A stretch of 64,000 nt of DNA from Paenisporosarcina sp049671445. Lineage in GTDB: Bacteria > Bacillota > Bacilli > Bacillales_A > Planococcaceae. Where the stretch lies: NCBI RefSeq assembly GCF_049671445.1, contig NZ_JBATUX010000064.1, positions 1 through 64,000 of the forward strand. The letters run 5' to 3'. Below the pieces are notes generated by a model. The model saw only the letters and a list, made by a program, of their open reading frames with translations. It made no database searches and was not told the DNA's origin. Positions 35,530 to 43,158 of the stretch are shown in pieces. A program made the translations under genes and the position numbers. The number at the start of each line of letters is the position of its first letter. Positions within the stretch are counted from its first letter, which is position 1.

Positions 35530-37826
35530 TATACTTAGCAATTGCGGCAATCCTTTCAACAACTGCAGCAATCGGTTCACTTTTAATTTTAGTATTACAC
35601 CTATTTATTATTCTGTTATTTGTTTGGAAACGCTGGCCAGTCGTCTTTATATTTAGTTACATACTGACAGCTATTTTTTTCTTAATTTATAGTGAACATC
35701 AACTGTTTCCTGAACGACGTGAAGTCGGGCAGAACAGTTTAATGAAATTGACTTCTACACACTCCATTAACGGTTCTAAATTACGTGGGTTTGTCATGTC
35801 TGATAAAAAGGATAAATGGTATATCACCTACACGTTTGCTTCAGAACAAGAGAAGTTGTTGTTTCAACAACAATCTTTAACAAGTACGACGTTTAAATGG
35901 ACTGGACAAGCTGCGGAAGTGCCATCACCAGCACATGACTATGCATTTAGCATGCAGACGTATTTGACAAGCCACGGGGCATCAGGGATGTTGCAAGCTA
36001 CCTCTTTTCAAAAAAACACGGAGCCCACTGGAGTGGTGGGCTGGATTGCTGAAAGACGTTTTCAAATGGAAAAGCAGATTGAGACCTATTTTCCATTATC
36101 ACTTCAACCAGAAGCAAAGTCTTTATTACTCGGCTTGCGAGATGATGTGGATCCACAACAAACACGTGCCTATCAAATACTTGGAATCACTCATTTATTT
36201 GCAATATCAGGTTTGCATGTGGCATTTTTAACATTTATTTTTTATCAGTCGATGTTAAGACTACTGATTAGGAAAGAAATTGCCGTTTGGTGTTTGTTAA
36301 TTTGTTTACCTATTTATGCGTGTTTAGTAGGTGGGGCGCCATCTGTGTGGAGAGCGGTAGGTGTAGTTGAAATTTTGCTTCTTTCTAAGCAATTGAATCA
36401 ACGGCTGTCAATAGAAGATGCATTTGGACTGAGTATACTGATATTTATACTCTTACAGCCAGGTGTTATCTTACAAATTGGTTTCCAACTATCATACGTC
36501 GCTGCCGCTGCATTGCTTTATTCATCATCTTTCTTAAAATCTCAAACAACAGTTCTTAAACAATCTTTTTGGATTACATTTCTTTGTCAGATTGGGGTAT
36601 TCCCAATTCTTCTCTTTCACTTTTATGAAATCTCATTATCCTCTTTTGTCGTTAATTTAGTTTTTGTGCCACTATTTTCTGTTGTTATTTTGCCCGTCAA
36701 TTTAATATTTTTCCTTCTATCGTTTGTCATGCCTTTCTTATTGGACCCTCTTTTTATGATTTACGAACCATCACGCTTGAGTTTGACAACATTCATCATG
36801 AAAATCGCGTCGATTCCTTACCAACTTTGGAATCCTGGGAAATTGTCTAATTGGCAACTTATCTTGTCTTTTTTAGGAGTTATGACTTCTTTCCTAGTTT
36901 TAGAACTTAGACTTCCAATGCGAAAACTCATACTAACTCTAGGTGTGCCGGTTTTTCTTATTCACATTACGCCTTATCTCGATCCCTCCATTGAAGTCTC
37001 TTTTATAAGTGTGGGGCAAGGTGATGCGACGGTTATTGAACTTCCACATCAGCAAGGTGTGGTTCTGATTGATGCAGGGGGCTTACTAAGATTTGACCAA
37101 GAATTTTGGAAACAATCTGACACGCCTTTTGAAGTTGGCCGCGAAGTGATTGTGCCATTTTTAAAAGGTCGTGGCATTCGCCGAATTGATACATTTATTT
37201 GGACACATGCAGATAGTGACCATATCGAAGGGGCAGAAGAAATTTTAGAGGAAATAAAAGTGGAAGAGATTCATGTTACACCAGGTGCGATTCATGAACC
37301 AACTTTACAAGATGCCTTTCAAACAGCAGTAACCCAAAATATAAACATAAAAGAACAAATAGCGGATACTACTTGGCAAGTAGGAAATACACAATTTATG
37401 TATGTTTCACCTCAAGATAGGGACTATGAAGGCAATGATGATTCACTTGTTTTATATATGAAACACGGCCTATTAACTGCTTTGTTTACTGGTGATTTAG
37501 AAAAAGATGGGGAAGAGGACATATTAAGAAAGTATGAAGGAATGCAAAACCTAGGAATGTTAAAAGCGGGACATCACGGGAGTAAAACGTCTAGCTCTCT
37601 CGATTTTATTACCAAACTAACCCCTACTATAACCATTTTTTCAGCTGGTAAAAATAATCGCTATGGCCATCCACATCAGGAAATCATTGATAGGTTTAAG
37701 GAAAACAACTTACCTACTTTGACTACGGCAGATGTAGGTTCCGTACATGTCCGTTTTCATAAAGAGGAAATGACGATACGTACGACATTAGAAAAAGACA
37801 TAATAAAAAGAGACTTATCGCAATGA
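35499..37826 (+). CDS. comEC: Competence DNA channel ComEC, probable ATT start
   Basis: Polytopic protein that moves single-stranded DNA across the membrane. After the N-terminal helices come a DUF4131-like outside domain, the Competence membrane core, and a metallo-beta-lactamase domain with THADSDHIEG and GHHGSKTSSS. The first ATG in frame is 35742, but the frame upstream encodes clear membrane helices (IYLAIAAILSTTAAIGSLL). Between the stop at 35460 and that ATG there is no ATG, GTG or TTG. ATT 35499, 7 nt after AGGTGA, gives 775 residues, essentially the B. subtilis length. It overlaps comEB by 31 nt. Confidence 0.88.
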   Translation: MWQNYWNHRLIYLAIAAILSTTAAIGSLLILVLHLFIILLFVWKRWPVVFIFSYILTAIFFLIYSEHQLFPERREVGQNSLMKLTSTHSINGSKLRGFVMSDKKDKWYITYTFASEQEKLLFQQQSLTSTTFKWTGQAAEVPSPAHDYAFSMQTYLTSHGASGMLQATSFQKNTEPTGVVGWIAERRFQMEKQIETYFPLSLQPEAKSLLLGLRDDVDPQQTRAYQILGITHLFAISGLHVAFLTFIFYQSMLRLLIRKEIAVWCLLICLPIYACLVGGAPSVWRAVGVVEILLLSKQLNQRLSIEDAFGLSILIFILLQPGVILQIGFQLSYVAAAALLYSSSFLKSQTTVLKQSFWITFLCQIGVFPILLFHFYEISLSSFVVNLVFVPLFSVVILPVNLIFFLLSFVMPFLLDPLFMIYEPSRLSLTTFIMKIASIPYQLWNPGKLSNWQLILSFLGVMTSFLVLELRLPMRKLILTLGVPVFLIHITPYLDPSIEVSFISVGQGDATVIELPHQQGVVLIDAGGLLRFDQEFWKQSDTPFEVGREVIVPFLKGRGIRRIDTFIWTHADSDHIEGAEEILEEIKVEEIHVTPGAIHEPTLQDAFQTAVTQNINIKEQIADTTWQVGNTQFMYVSPQDRDYEGNDDSLVLYMKHGLLTALFTGDLEKDGEEDILRKYEGMQNLGMLKAGHHGSKTSSSLDFITKLTPTITIFSAGKNNRYGHPHQEIIDRFKENNLPTLTTADVGSVHVRFHKEEMTIRTTLEKDIIKRDLSQ

Positions 37827-37856
37827 CGAGTCTCTTAGGTCGTAAAAGAAAAACAT

Positions 37857-37892
37857 CAGCTTGCTCCGATGGGGGGCAAGCTGTGAATTTTT
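37857..37892 (+). terminator. Terminator between comEC and yqzM
   Basis: CAGCTTGC / GCAAGCTG hairpin (37857-37864, 37876-37883) with a T-rich tail on the plus strand and an A-rich flank that could serve yqzM on the other strand. Confidence 0.65.
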
Positions 37893-37900
37893 CTACTTAC

Positions 37901-38035
37901 TTATTTTGTTATGAAGTCAATTACAGTCGCAATGGTGAAAATCGCTGCGAAGAAGACAAAAGATGCGACGAAACCAATACCTGAGTCCACTACATCGTTA
38001 CGTCTAGTTTGGACATTCTTTTCAAATTCGTTCAT
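37901..38035 (-). CDS. yqzM: Small membrane protein YqzM
   Basis: A 44-residue protein too short for usual ORF cut-offs. It begins MNEFEKNVQTRRNDVVDSG and continues into one membrane helix (FVASFVFFAAIFTIATVI). The pattern and the position between comEC and holA match B. subtilis YqzM, whose function is unknown. ATG 38035 follows a strong AGGAGGGG on the minus strand. Confidence 0.85.
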   Translation of the reverse strand: MNEFEKNVQTRRNDVVDSGIGFVASFVFFAAIFTIATVIDFITK

Positions 38036-38202
38036 TGCTACCCCTCCTATATTCAAAATTAATTATAAGTGATTACTAAGAAAAAATCCATTAACAACGA
38101 GTTTTTTTCCGTGATTTCAGAAGAAAGACACATTTTGTTCAAACCCCAGTGTAATAAGATTTAAGGTATACTAGTAAAGCATGTGTTATTAGGAGGTTTA
38201 AT

Positions 38203-39213
38203 ATGTTTTCAAAAGTATGGAAAAAGATTCAGCAAGGTGATTTCAGTCCTATTTATCTTCTTGTCGGCACAGAGCATTACTTCTTCGACGAAACCATTCG
38301 TCGGATAAAAGAATCGCTCAATAAAGATGGAGAAACGGATATCCTTTATTTTGATTTAGATGAAGTGCCGGTTCAACACGTAATTGAAGAAGCAGATACG
38401 ATTCCATTTTTTACGGACAGAAAATTAATTATCGCCAAAAATGCCTCTTTTTTAAAAGCAACGGAAAAAGGGAAAGAAAAAATAGATCATGATTTAAAAG
38501 CATTCGAAAGCTGGGTGCAACATCCGTCTGAAACAGCCATTACAATTTTTATTGCGCCATATGAAAAATTAGACGAGCGAAAAAAAGTAACAAAGCTAAT
38601 GAAAGAAAAAGCATTATTACTCGAAGCAAAACCACTGGAAGGCAATGATTTAGTCGTGTGGGTTAAATCTACAGTTGGGAATGAGCAAAAAGTAATGACA
38701 GATGAAGCGGTTGCAAGATTAATCGAAACTGTTGGCCAAGATCTTGTACAATTGCAATCAGAAATACATAAAATGGCTACCTATGTTGGTGAGCAACAAG
38801 AAATCACGAAAAGTGATGTGGAGTTGTTAATGACACGCACTTTAGAACAAGATGCGTTTCAACTTCTAAATGCTTACTTACGTGGAGATACGGCGACTGC
38901 ATTAACCGTGTATCATGACTTGTTACGACAAAAGGAAGAACCGATTATGTTAACAGCCTTGCTTGCTTCTCAAATACGTTTAATGTCCAACGTACGTTAT
39001 TTGCAAAAAAAGGGGTATCACGCTCAAGCGATTGCGAAGCAATTAAAAGTAAATCCATATCGTGTAAAATTAATTGTCGAAAGTAGACAAAAGGTTGGAG
39101 AAGATCGTTTACTAGAAGTATTACACCGACTTGCTGGTGCAGACTATCAATTGAAAACGAGTAGCGGCAGACGAGAACGAATATTAGAATTATTTTTGAT
39201 GAATAGACTATAA
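38203..39213 (+). CDS. holA: DNA polymerase III delta subunit
   Basis: Clamp-loader subunit that opens the beta ring. The 336-residue protein has IYLLVGTEHYFFDE at the start, ETAITIFIAPYEKLDERKK, and the C-terminal collar domain (HRLAGADYQLKTSSGR, LELFLM). ATG 38203 follows AGGAGG. A terminator follows at once. It matches yqeN of B. subtilis by sequence and place. Confidence 0.93.
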   Translation: MFSKVWKKIQQGDFSPIYLLVGTEHYFFDETIRRIKESLNKDGETDILYFDLDEVPVQHVIEEADTIPFFTDRKLIIAKNASFLKATEKGKEKIDHDLKAFESWVQHPSETAITIFIAPYEKLDERKKVTKLMKEKALLLEAKPLEGNDLVVWVKSTVGNEQKVMTDEAVARLIETVGQDLVQLQSEIHKMATYVGEQQEITKSDVELLMTRTLEQDAFQLLNAYLRGDTATALTVYHDLLRQKEEPIMLTALLASQIRLMSNVRYLQKKGYHAQAIAKQLKVNPYRVKLIVESRQKVGEDRLLEVLHRLAGADYQLKTSSGRRERILELFLMNRL

Positions 39214-39218
39214 AGAAA

Positions 39219-39262
39219 AATGATCTGATTCGCTTTAAAGGCGAGTCAGGTCGTTTTTTTTA
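39219..39262 (+). terminator. Terminator of holA
   Basis: GATCTGATTCGC / GCGAGTCAGGTC (two wobble pairs), then eight T. Confidence 0.88.
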
Positions 39263-39283
39263 GATAAGTATATAATTTTAGTT

Positions 39284-39410
39284 CCATAAACCCAGGGTTT
39301 CAGGTGCTTTGGACGGGGCGGGCGGTGAGCCTCCTCGGTCGCTTCGCGATCTGCGGGGTCTCACCTGTCCCGCTAATCCCGCTGGAGTCGCCGCCTTCCA
39401 CTACAATCCA
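39284..39410 (-). repeat. GC-rich dispersed repeat of Bacillales type
   Basis: Starting at AACCCAGGGTTTCAGGTGC and ending CCTTCCACTACAATCCA, this block is strongly GC-rich in an AT-rich neighbourhood. It contains a hairpin (GGTGAG 39324-39329 with CTCACC 39360-39365). The wording, with CGGTCGCTTCGCGATCTGCG and GTCCCGCTAATCCCGCTGG, is like the non-coding repeats seen between genes in many Bacillaceae. Strand is arbitrary. No protein is encoded. Confidence 0.65.
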
Positions 39411-39527
39411 TGAAGTGAGTAGTAACCAACAAGAAAATCTATAAATTGCTTATTGTTAAGTCACGAATAAAGGATTCTAAGTTAAGCTGAGATAGAACCA
39501 ACATATATCTTAGTTGCCATCTATATT

Positions 39528-39638
39528 TGTTGATTGAAGCGCAGGTGGCGACGAGTAACCACAGGAGCACATGTTTTTGCAGTGACGAGGAGACTGAAGT
39601 CAGCCACCGAAAAGCGTCCACCGTAGCGGAAATCAACA
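39528..39638 (+). repeat. Second dispersed repeat with inverted ends (MITE-like)
   Basis: TGTTGATT (39528-39535) and AATCAACA (39631-39638) are inverted ends of a 111-bp block. Just inside them are AGGTGG and CCACC. The interior phrases GACGAGGAGACTGAAGTC and AGCGGAAATCAACAGG belong to the same Bacillales non-coding repeat style as the block at 39284. A 66-codon frame across it is not a gene. The spaces 39411-39527 and 39639-39840 show nothing recognised. Confidence 0.55.
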
Positions 39639-39843
39639 GGCTACTATGGTTACTCTTCTTAAAAGGGTGCACTTTGACCGTTTTTTTAAATTTAGCCTTT
39701 GTTAAAGGAAGGTTAATGAATCGTTAAAGAATATGAGGATTCGTTTCCCGATGAAAGATATAAAAAGAATGCCACAGTTGTCGCCTTACTTAAAACTAAG
39801 CACCCTGATTTTATTAACAATGACATCAAAATAATCTTTTTTG

Positions 39844-39851
39844 CATACAAT
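39844..39851 (+). promoter_or_regulatory. Candidate sigma-E -10 element of cwlJ
   Basis: CATACAAT fits the sigma-E -10 consensus exactly, but no good -35 is seen 14 bp upstream and the leader to ATG 39868 would be very short. Confidence 0.3.
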
Positions 39852-39867
39852 ATTTTGGGGTGAATAA

Positions 39868-40308
39868 ATGCCAAGAGTAAATTACCGGAGTTCAGATGTT
39901 GACTTAATGGCTAGGATGATGAGAGCAGAAGCCGAAGGTGAAGGAAAGCAAGGAATGTTATATGTTGGAAATGTAATTGTTAACCGTGCTGTTGCAGACT
40001 GTTTAGACTTTAAGGATGTAAGAACAATTAATGATGTCATTTTTCAGGTACAAGGAAATAATTATTCTTTTGAAGCTGTTCAAAAAGGGAATCTATTTTA
40101 TCAGAGAGCGAGAGAAGTTGAAAAAAGATTAGCAAAACAGAATTTGGATTCTTGGAGACAACATCCAGGAAAATATGCTCTTTGGTACTTTAATCCATAT
40201 GGACCTTGCCCTCCAACATGGTACAATCAACCTTTTGCAGGTCAATTTAAAAATCATTGTTATTATGAACCAATAGCTGGAACGTGTGACAGCGTTTATA
40301 TGGGATAG
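39868..40308 (+). CDS. cwlJ: Spore germination cell wall hydrolase CwlJ
   Basis: Cortex-lytic hydrolase of the spore coat that acts in germination. The 146-residue Hydrolase_2 protein has no signal peptide, as is usual for CwlJ and unlike SleB. It has DVDLMARMMRAEAEGEGKQG with the catalytic glutamate, VGNVIVNR, LWYFNPYGPCPPTWYNQPF and HCYYEP. Length and sequence match CwlJ. ATG 39868 follows GGGGTG. It stands alone between repeats, in a place where B. subtilis has no gene between holA and rpsT. Its usual partner gerQ is not in the window. Confidence 0.9.
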   Translation: MPRVNYRSSDVDLMARMMRAEAEGEGKQGMLYVGNVIVNRAVADCLDFKDVRTINDVIFQVQGNNYSFEAVQKGNLFYQRAREVEKRLAKQNLDSWRQHPGKYALWYFNPYGPCPPTWYNQPFAGQFKNHCYYEPIAGTCDSVYMG

Positions 40309-40421
40309 ATTGTCTAGGAGCTATTAAAATCTGGAGTTTTTTTGATTTTTTTATCTCGTAAATTAAAAAGGGAATTCCCGATTAGCAGGTTTTCCTTTTT
40401 TTATATGTCTACCATCAAATA

Positions 40422-40458
40422 AAATCTCTTGGAAATCAATTTTCCAAGAGATTTTTTT
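40422..40458 (+). terminator. Terminator downstream of cwlJ
   Basis: Perfect AATCTCTTGGAAA / TTTCCAAGAGATT stem with a 5-nt loop and seven T. A weaker hairpin of the same kind lies at 40363-40402. Confidence 0.9.
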
Positions 40459-40513
40459 ATAGGAAATCAACCACTAACTTTAATTTTACATAGTGGCTTT
40501 TAGTAAAGGCAGG

Positions 40514-40597
40514 AAAGTAGGAGTGAATGGGATAGTTAAGACAATAAGAGGAAAAGATGAGACAATAATGACGAAGGTTGAGGTAATACCGGCTACC
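40514..40597. repeat. Degenerate 21-bp tandem repeat
   Basis: Units beginning at 40535 (GTTAAGACAATAAGAGGAAAA), 40556 (GATGAGACAATAATGACGAAG) and 40577 (GTTGAGGTAATACC...) are spaced exactly 21 bp, with a looser unit from 40514. The middle unit matches the GTTGCAAC-array unit at about 15 of 20 places. A 65-codon plus-strand frame (40493-40690) and a 64-codon minus frame cross it; neither has a convincing ribosome site or a family I know. The rest of 40459-40699 shows nothing. Confidence 0.5.
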
Positions 40598-40699
40598 GCG
40601 CAAAGTCACCTCAATAGCTCTACATTTACATATATAAAGTTCATCATTCACAAATCCAATTTATTTAATAAAATCATCAAAACACACTAAATTAAGCAC

Positions 40700-40735
40700 A
40701 AAAAAACCGGATTCAAATTTCGAATCCGGTTTTTC
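40700..40735 (-). terminator. Terminator of rpsT
   Basis: AACCGGATTC / GAATCCGGTT hairpin with T runs on both strands, so it can act in both directions. Confidence 0.9.
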
Positions 40736-40741
40736 ATGTAA

Positions 40742-40990
40742 TTAAGCTTTTTTCATTAACTGTGACTTTTTGCGAGCCGCAGTGTTTTTATGCATTAATC
40801 CTTTAGAAGCTGCTTTATCTACTTGCTTGATAGCAGTAAGGATAAGGTCTTTTGCGTTTTCTTCGTTGTTAAGAGAAGCATTTTCAGCTTTCTTAACTGC
40901 TGTACGCATTGTAGATTTTGTGTGAGAGTTTTGTGCGTGAGCAGAAGCATTCGTTTTTACACGTTTGATTGCAGATTTGATGTTTGGCAT
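40742..40990 (-). CDS. rpsT: 30S ribosomal protein S20
   Basis: Primary 16S rRNA-binding protein. The 82-residue basic protein begins MPNIKSAIKRVKTNA and ends KNTAARKKSQLMKKA, as S20 does. ATG 40990 follows a perfect AGGAGGTGA; three codons upstream in frame belong to the ribosome site. It is divergent from gpr, as in B. subtilis. Confidence 0.96.
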   Translation of the reverse strand: MPNIKSAIKRVKTNASAHAQNSHTKSTMRTAVKKAENASLNNEENAKDLILTAIKQVDKAASKGLMHKNTAARKKSQLMKKA

Positions 40991-41111
40991 GTTCTTCACC
41001 TCCTAAAAAAGGTCCGAGATACATAGATTCTCGAGTTGAAAACTTTGCGCAATTAAATAGCGCTGTTTGCTTTAAGTATTAGATAATATTCTCAATACAA
41101 CAAGCATTATA
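40991..41111 (-). promoter_or_regulatory. Promoter -10 and leader of rpsT with two hairpins
   Basis: TATAAT on the minus strand (41106-41111) predicts a leader of about 108 nt. The leader has a GCGC/GCGC hairpin and, just before the ribosome site, CGAGA/TCTCG (41015-41033) followed by GGACC and six T. This could be an attenuator for S20, but the stem is short. Confidence 0.35.
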
Positions 41112-41150
41112 ATATCAAATCGAAAGTTAAATTGCAATAGATTAACGCAA

Positions 41151-41181
41151 AGAATATTTACTTGACACCTTGGGCAAACTT
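41151..41181 (+). promoter_or_regulatory. Candidate sigma-G/F promoter of gpr
   Basis: AGAATA (41151-41156), an 18-bp spacer and CAAACTT (41175-41181) resemble the forespore consensus TGAATA / CATACTA at five of six and five of seven places. gpr is a forespore gene in B. subtilis. Confidence 0.45.
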
Positions 41182-41198
41182 TTCTTGAGGTGATAATG

Positions 41199-42248
41199 AT
41201 GAGTAATTTAAATTTAATGCGGACAGATTTAATAGATGAAGCAACCGAAGTGGTTCAGCATCGAACAGAAAAAGAGAAAGATACCTTATACGAAACACCT
41301 GGAATTCAAATGAACGAAGAGCGTAAAGGCCGAGTGCTTATTACGCATATTGAAACAGACGCAAGTGGAGCTGAAACGATCGGCAAAAAGGAAGGAACGT
41401 ACATTACGTTGTCTGTGCCTACCTTGACAGCAGAAGATTCAGAAGGTTTTGAGCAACTCGAACAACAGTTTATTTTATCATTGCACGATATTCACCATGA
41501 GTTAAAGTTATCGCCACAGTCGAAAATCCTCGTAATTGGTCTAGGGAATCGAACCATCACGCCAGATGCAATTGGCCCTCTGGCAATCGATCGTTTCCAT
41601 GAAGATATGTTCTCTTTACCTTTTGAACATGGTTCAGTTGTTTTTTATGCACCTGGTGTTACTGGACAGACGGGGTTAGAAACGGGTGAGTTTGTAAAAG
41701 CCATTTCTGATAAAGTGAAACCTGATTTAATCCTCGTTATTGATGCATTAGCTGCAAGGAATCAAGATCGCTTATGTAAAACCATTCAATTGACAAATAC
41801 AGGAATTCATCCAGGTTCGGGTGTAGGAAATGCACGTAATGAAATATCATTCGAATCTCTGGGAGTTCCAGTAACAGCAATTGGTGTTCCAATGGTCGTT
41901 GATGCTCCTGTCCTTGTAGTAGAAGCAATCGAAACTGTTTTTAAAGTTATCTCTAGCCAAATAGGGAATGCGTCAAATCCTTCATCCGCACTTTCAGTAG
42001 GGTCATGGTTAAGAAGTACAGACGCGCCGATTGATGTAGAAGCGATTAAACCGATTTTTGGTGAATGGTCAGGGTGGTCATCTGAAGAAATACGAGGTTT
42101 GTTACAAGAAGTTTTACCACCACATCACCAACAATTATTTGTAACGCCAAAAGAAACGGATACTTGGGTGATTAGACATGCTGAAGTGATTCAATCGGGC
42201 GTAACTAGATGGTTGCAAGATGATGTTTTTGGTTCTATCTCTCCTTAA
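41199..42248 (+). CDS. gpr: Germination protease GPR (A25 family) proenzyme
   Basis: Degrades small acid-soluble spore proteins when spores germinate. The 349-residue proenzyme has the A25 core (IGLGNRTITPDAIGPLA, APGVTGQTGLETGEFV, LVIDALAAR, HPGSGVGNARNEIS). Self-processing in the family cuts a short propeptide; here the likely site RTD-L falls after about 10 residues, shorter than the 16 known in B. subtilis. ATG 41199 lies 6 nt after GAGGTG; ATG 41196 is also possible. spoIIP follows. Confidence 0.94.
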   Translation: MSNLNLMRTDLIDEATEVVQHRTEKEKDTLYETPGIQMNEERKGRVLITHIETDASGAETIGKKEGTYITLSVPTLTAEDSEGFEQLEQQFILSLHDIHHELKLSPQSKILVIGLGNRTITPDAIGPLAIDRFHEDMFSLPFEHGSVVFYAPGVTGQTGLETGEFVKAISDKVKPDLILVIDALAARNQDRLCKTIQLTNTGIHPGSGVGNARNEISFESLGVPVTAIGVPMVVDAPVLVVEAIETVFKVISSQIGNASNPSSALSVGSWLRSTDAPIDVEAIKPIFGEWSGWSSEEIRGLLQEVLPPHHQQLFVTPKETDTWVIRHAEVIQSGVTRWLQDDVFGSISP

Positions 42249-42280
42249 TCCTACGTAAGTTGTAGGAGGAGGGGTGAATA

Positions 42281-43096
42281 ATGCGCAAAACACTGCAGAA
42301 GGTCATGAGTTTTTATCTTTTTTTATTTTTACTACCAATATTGCTGATTAAAATCCCTATTCTCGCTTTTGGAGTAGATGTACCAAAACAAGTTGAAACA
42401 CAACCGGTTGCATATGCTGCAAATGTGACAAAAGAAATACCAGTCGTTGAAGAATCATCTCCAATTAACGTTCTATTATTGTTCACACATTCACATGAAG
42501 CCTATCATCCCATAGTCAAACAGGTAATTGGTGTGAATGCCAATTATGATCCGTCTACTAACATTACAGACACAAGCGATTTAATCACGCATCATTTTCA
42601 ATTAAATAATGCTCAAGTCGACCTGTTGCAGTACGATAATATGAAGGAAATGAAAGTGACAAATCGTCCGTTTTATCAAGCTTATGCTGCGATACGGCCG
42701 GTTTTACAAAAACAATTAAACACTAAACCATATGATCTAGTTCTGGATATTCATCGAGATTCTGCAAAACATAAAATAACCACACTTGAATCGAATAATG
42801 AGTCTTTTGCTCGAATTGCATTCGTAGTAGGTGCTGGACATTCCAACTATAAGTTAAATGAAGCATATGCAAAAGCACTATCAGCAGAAGTGAATAAAAT
42901 AGTACCAAATATATCTCGTGGAGTAATGACAAAGACCAAGGACGATGGGAACGGAATATACAATCAAGACTTATCATCGAAGTCGATTTTGATTGAATTA
43001 GGTGGAATTCAAAATACACAAGAAGAAATAAATCGAACCCTTGCAGTTATTGCAAAGGCGGTTTCTGTCGTATTTGAAAATAACACAGCAACCTAA
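42281..43096 (+). CDS. spoIIP: Stage II sporulation protein P, short form
   Basis: Peptidoglycan amidase/endopeptidase of the engulfment complex with SpoIID and SpoIIM. The 271-residue protein has an N-terminal membrane anchor (about 10-30) and the SpoIIP domain with VLLLFTHSHEAYHP (first zinc His), LVLDIHRDSAKH (second His) and SILIELGG (Glu). B. subtilis SpoIIP has about 400 residues; the spacer between anchor and enzyme is much shorter here. No frameshift is seen. ATG 42281 follows GGAGGAGGGG. Confidence 0.9.
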   Translation: MRKTLQKVMSFYLFLFLLPILLIKIPILAFGVDVPKQVETQPVAYAANVTKEIPVVEESSPINVLLLFTHSHEAYHPIVKQVIGVNANYDPSTNITDTSDLITHHFQLNNAQVDLLQYDNMKEMKVTNRPFYQAYAAIRPVLQKQLNTKPYDLVLDIHRDSAKHKITTLESNNESFARIAFVVGAGHSNYKLNEAYAKALSAEVNKIVPNISRGVMTKTKDDGNGIYNQDLSSKSILIELGGIQNTQEEINRTLAVIAKAVSVVFENNTAT

Positions 43097-43098
43097 CA

Positions 43099-43127
43099 TT
43101 GAAGTGAAGCGTGTTCACTGCTATAAT
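43099..43127 (+). promoter_or_regulatory. Promoter of lepA
   Basis: TTGAAG at 43099-43104, a 17-bp spacer and TATAAT at 43122-43127. Confidence 0.75.
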
Positions 43128-43158
43128 TTTAAGTAGTTTAATTAGGAGTGGACAACGC

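Noticed and set aside
39527..39727. 66-codon frame next to the inverted-end element
   Set aside because: It reads through a non-coding repeat and lacks a ribosome site and family resemblance.
40590..40606. ACCGGCTACCGCG as a T-box remnant
   Set aside because: Only a loose likeness to the T-box core, with no terminator or stem I and no amino acid gene downstream.
40493..40690. 65-codon frame downstream of cwlJ as a small gene
   Set aside because: The seven-residue periodicity comes from the 21-bp DNA repeat; no good ribosome site; a minus-strand frame is equally open.
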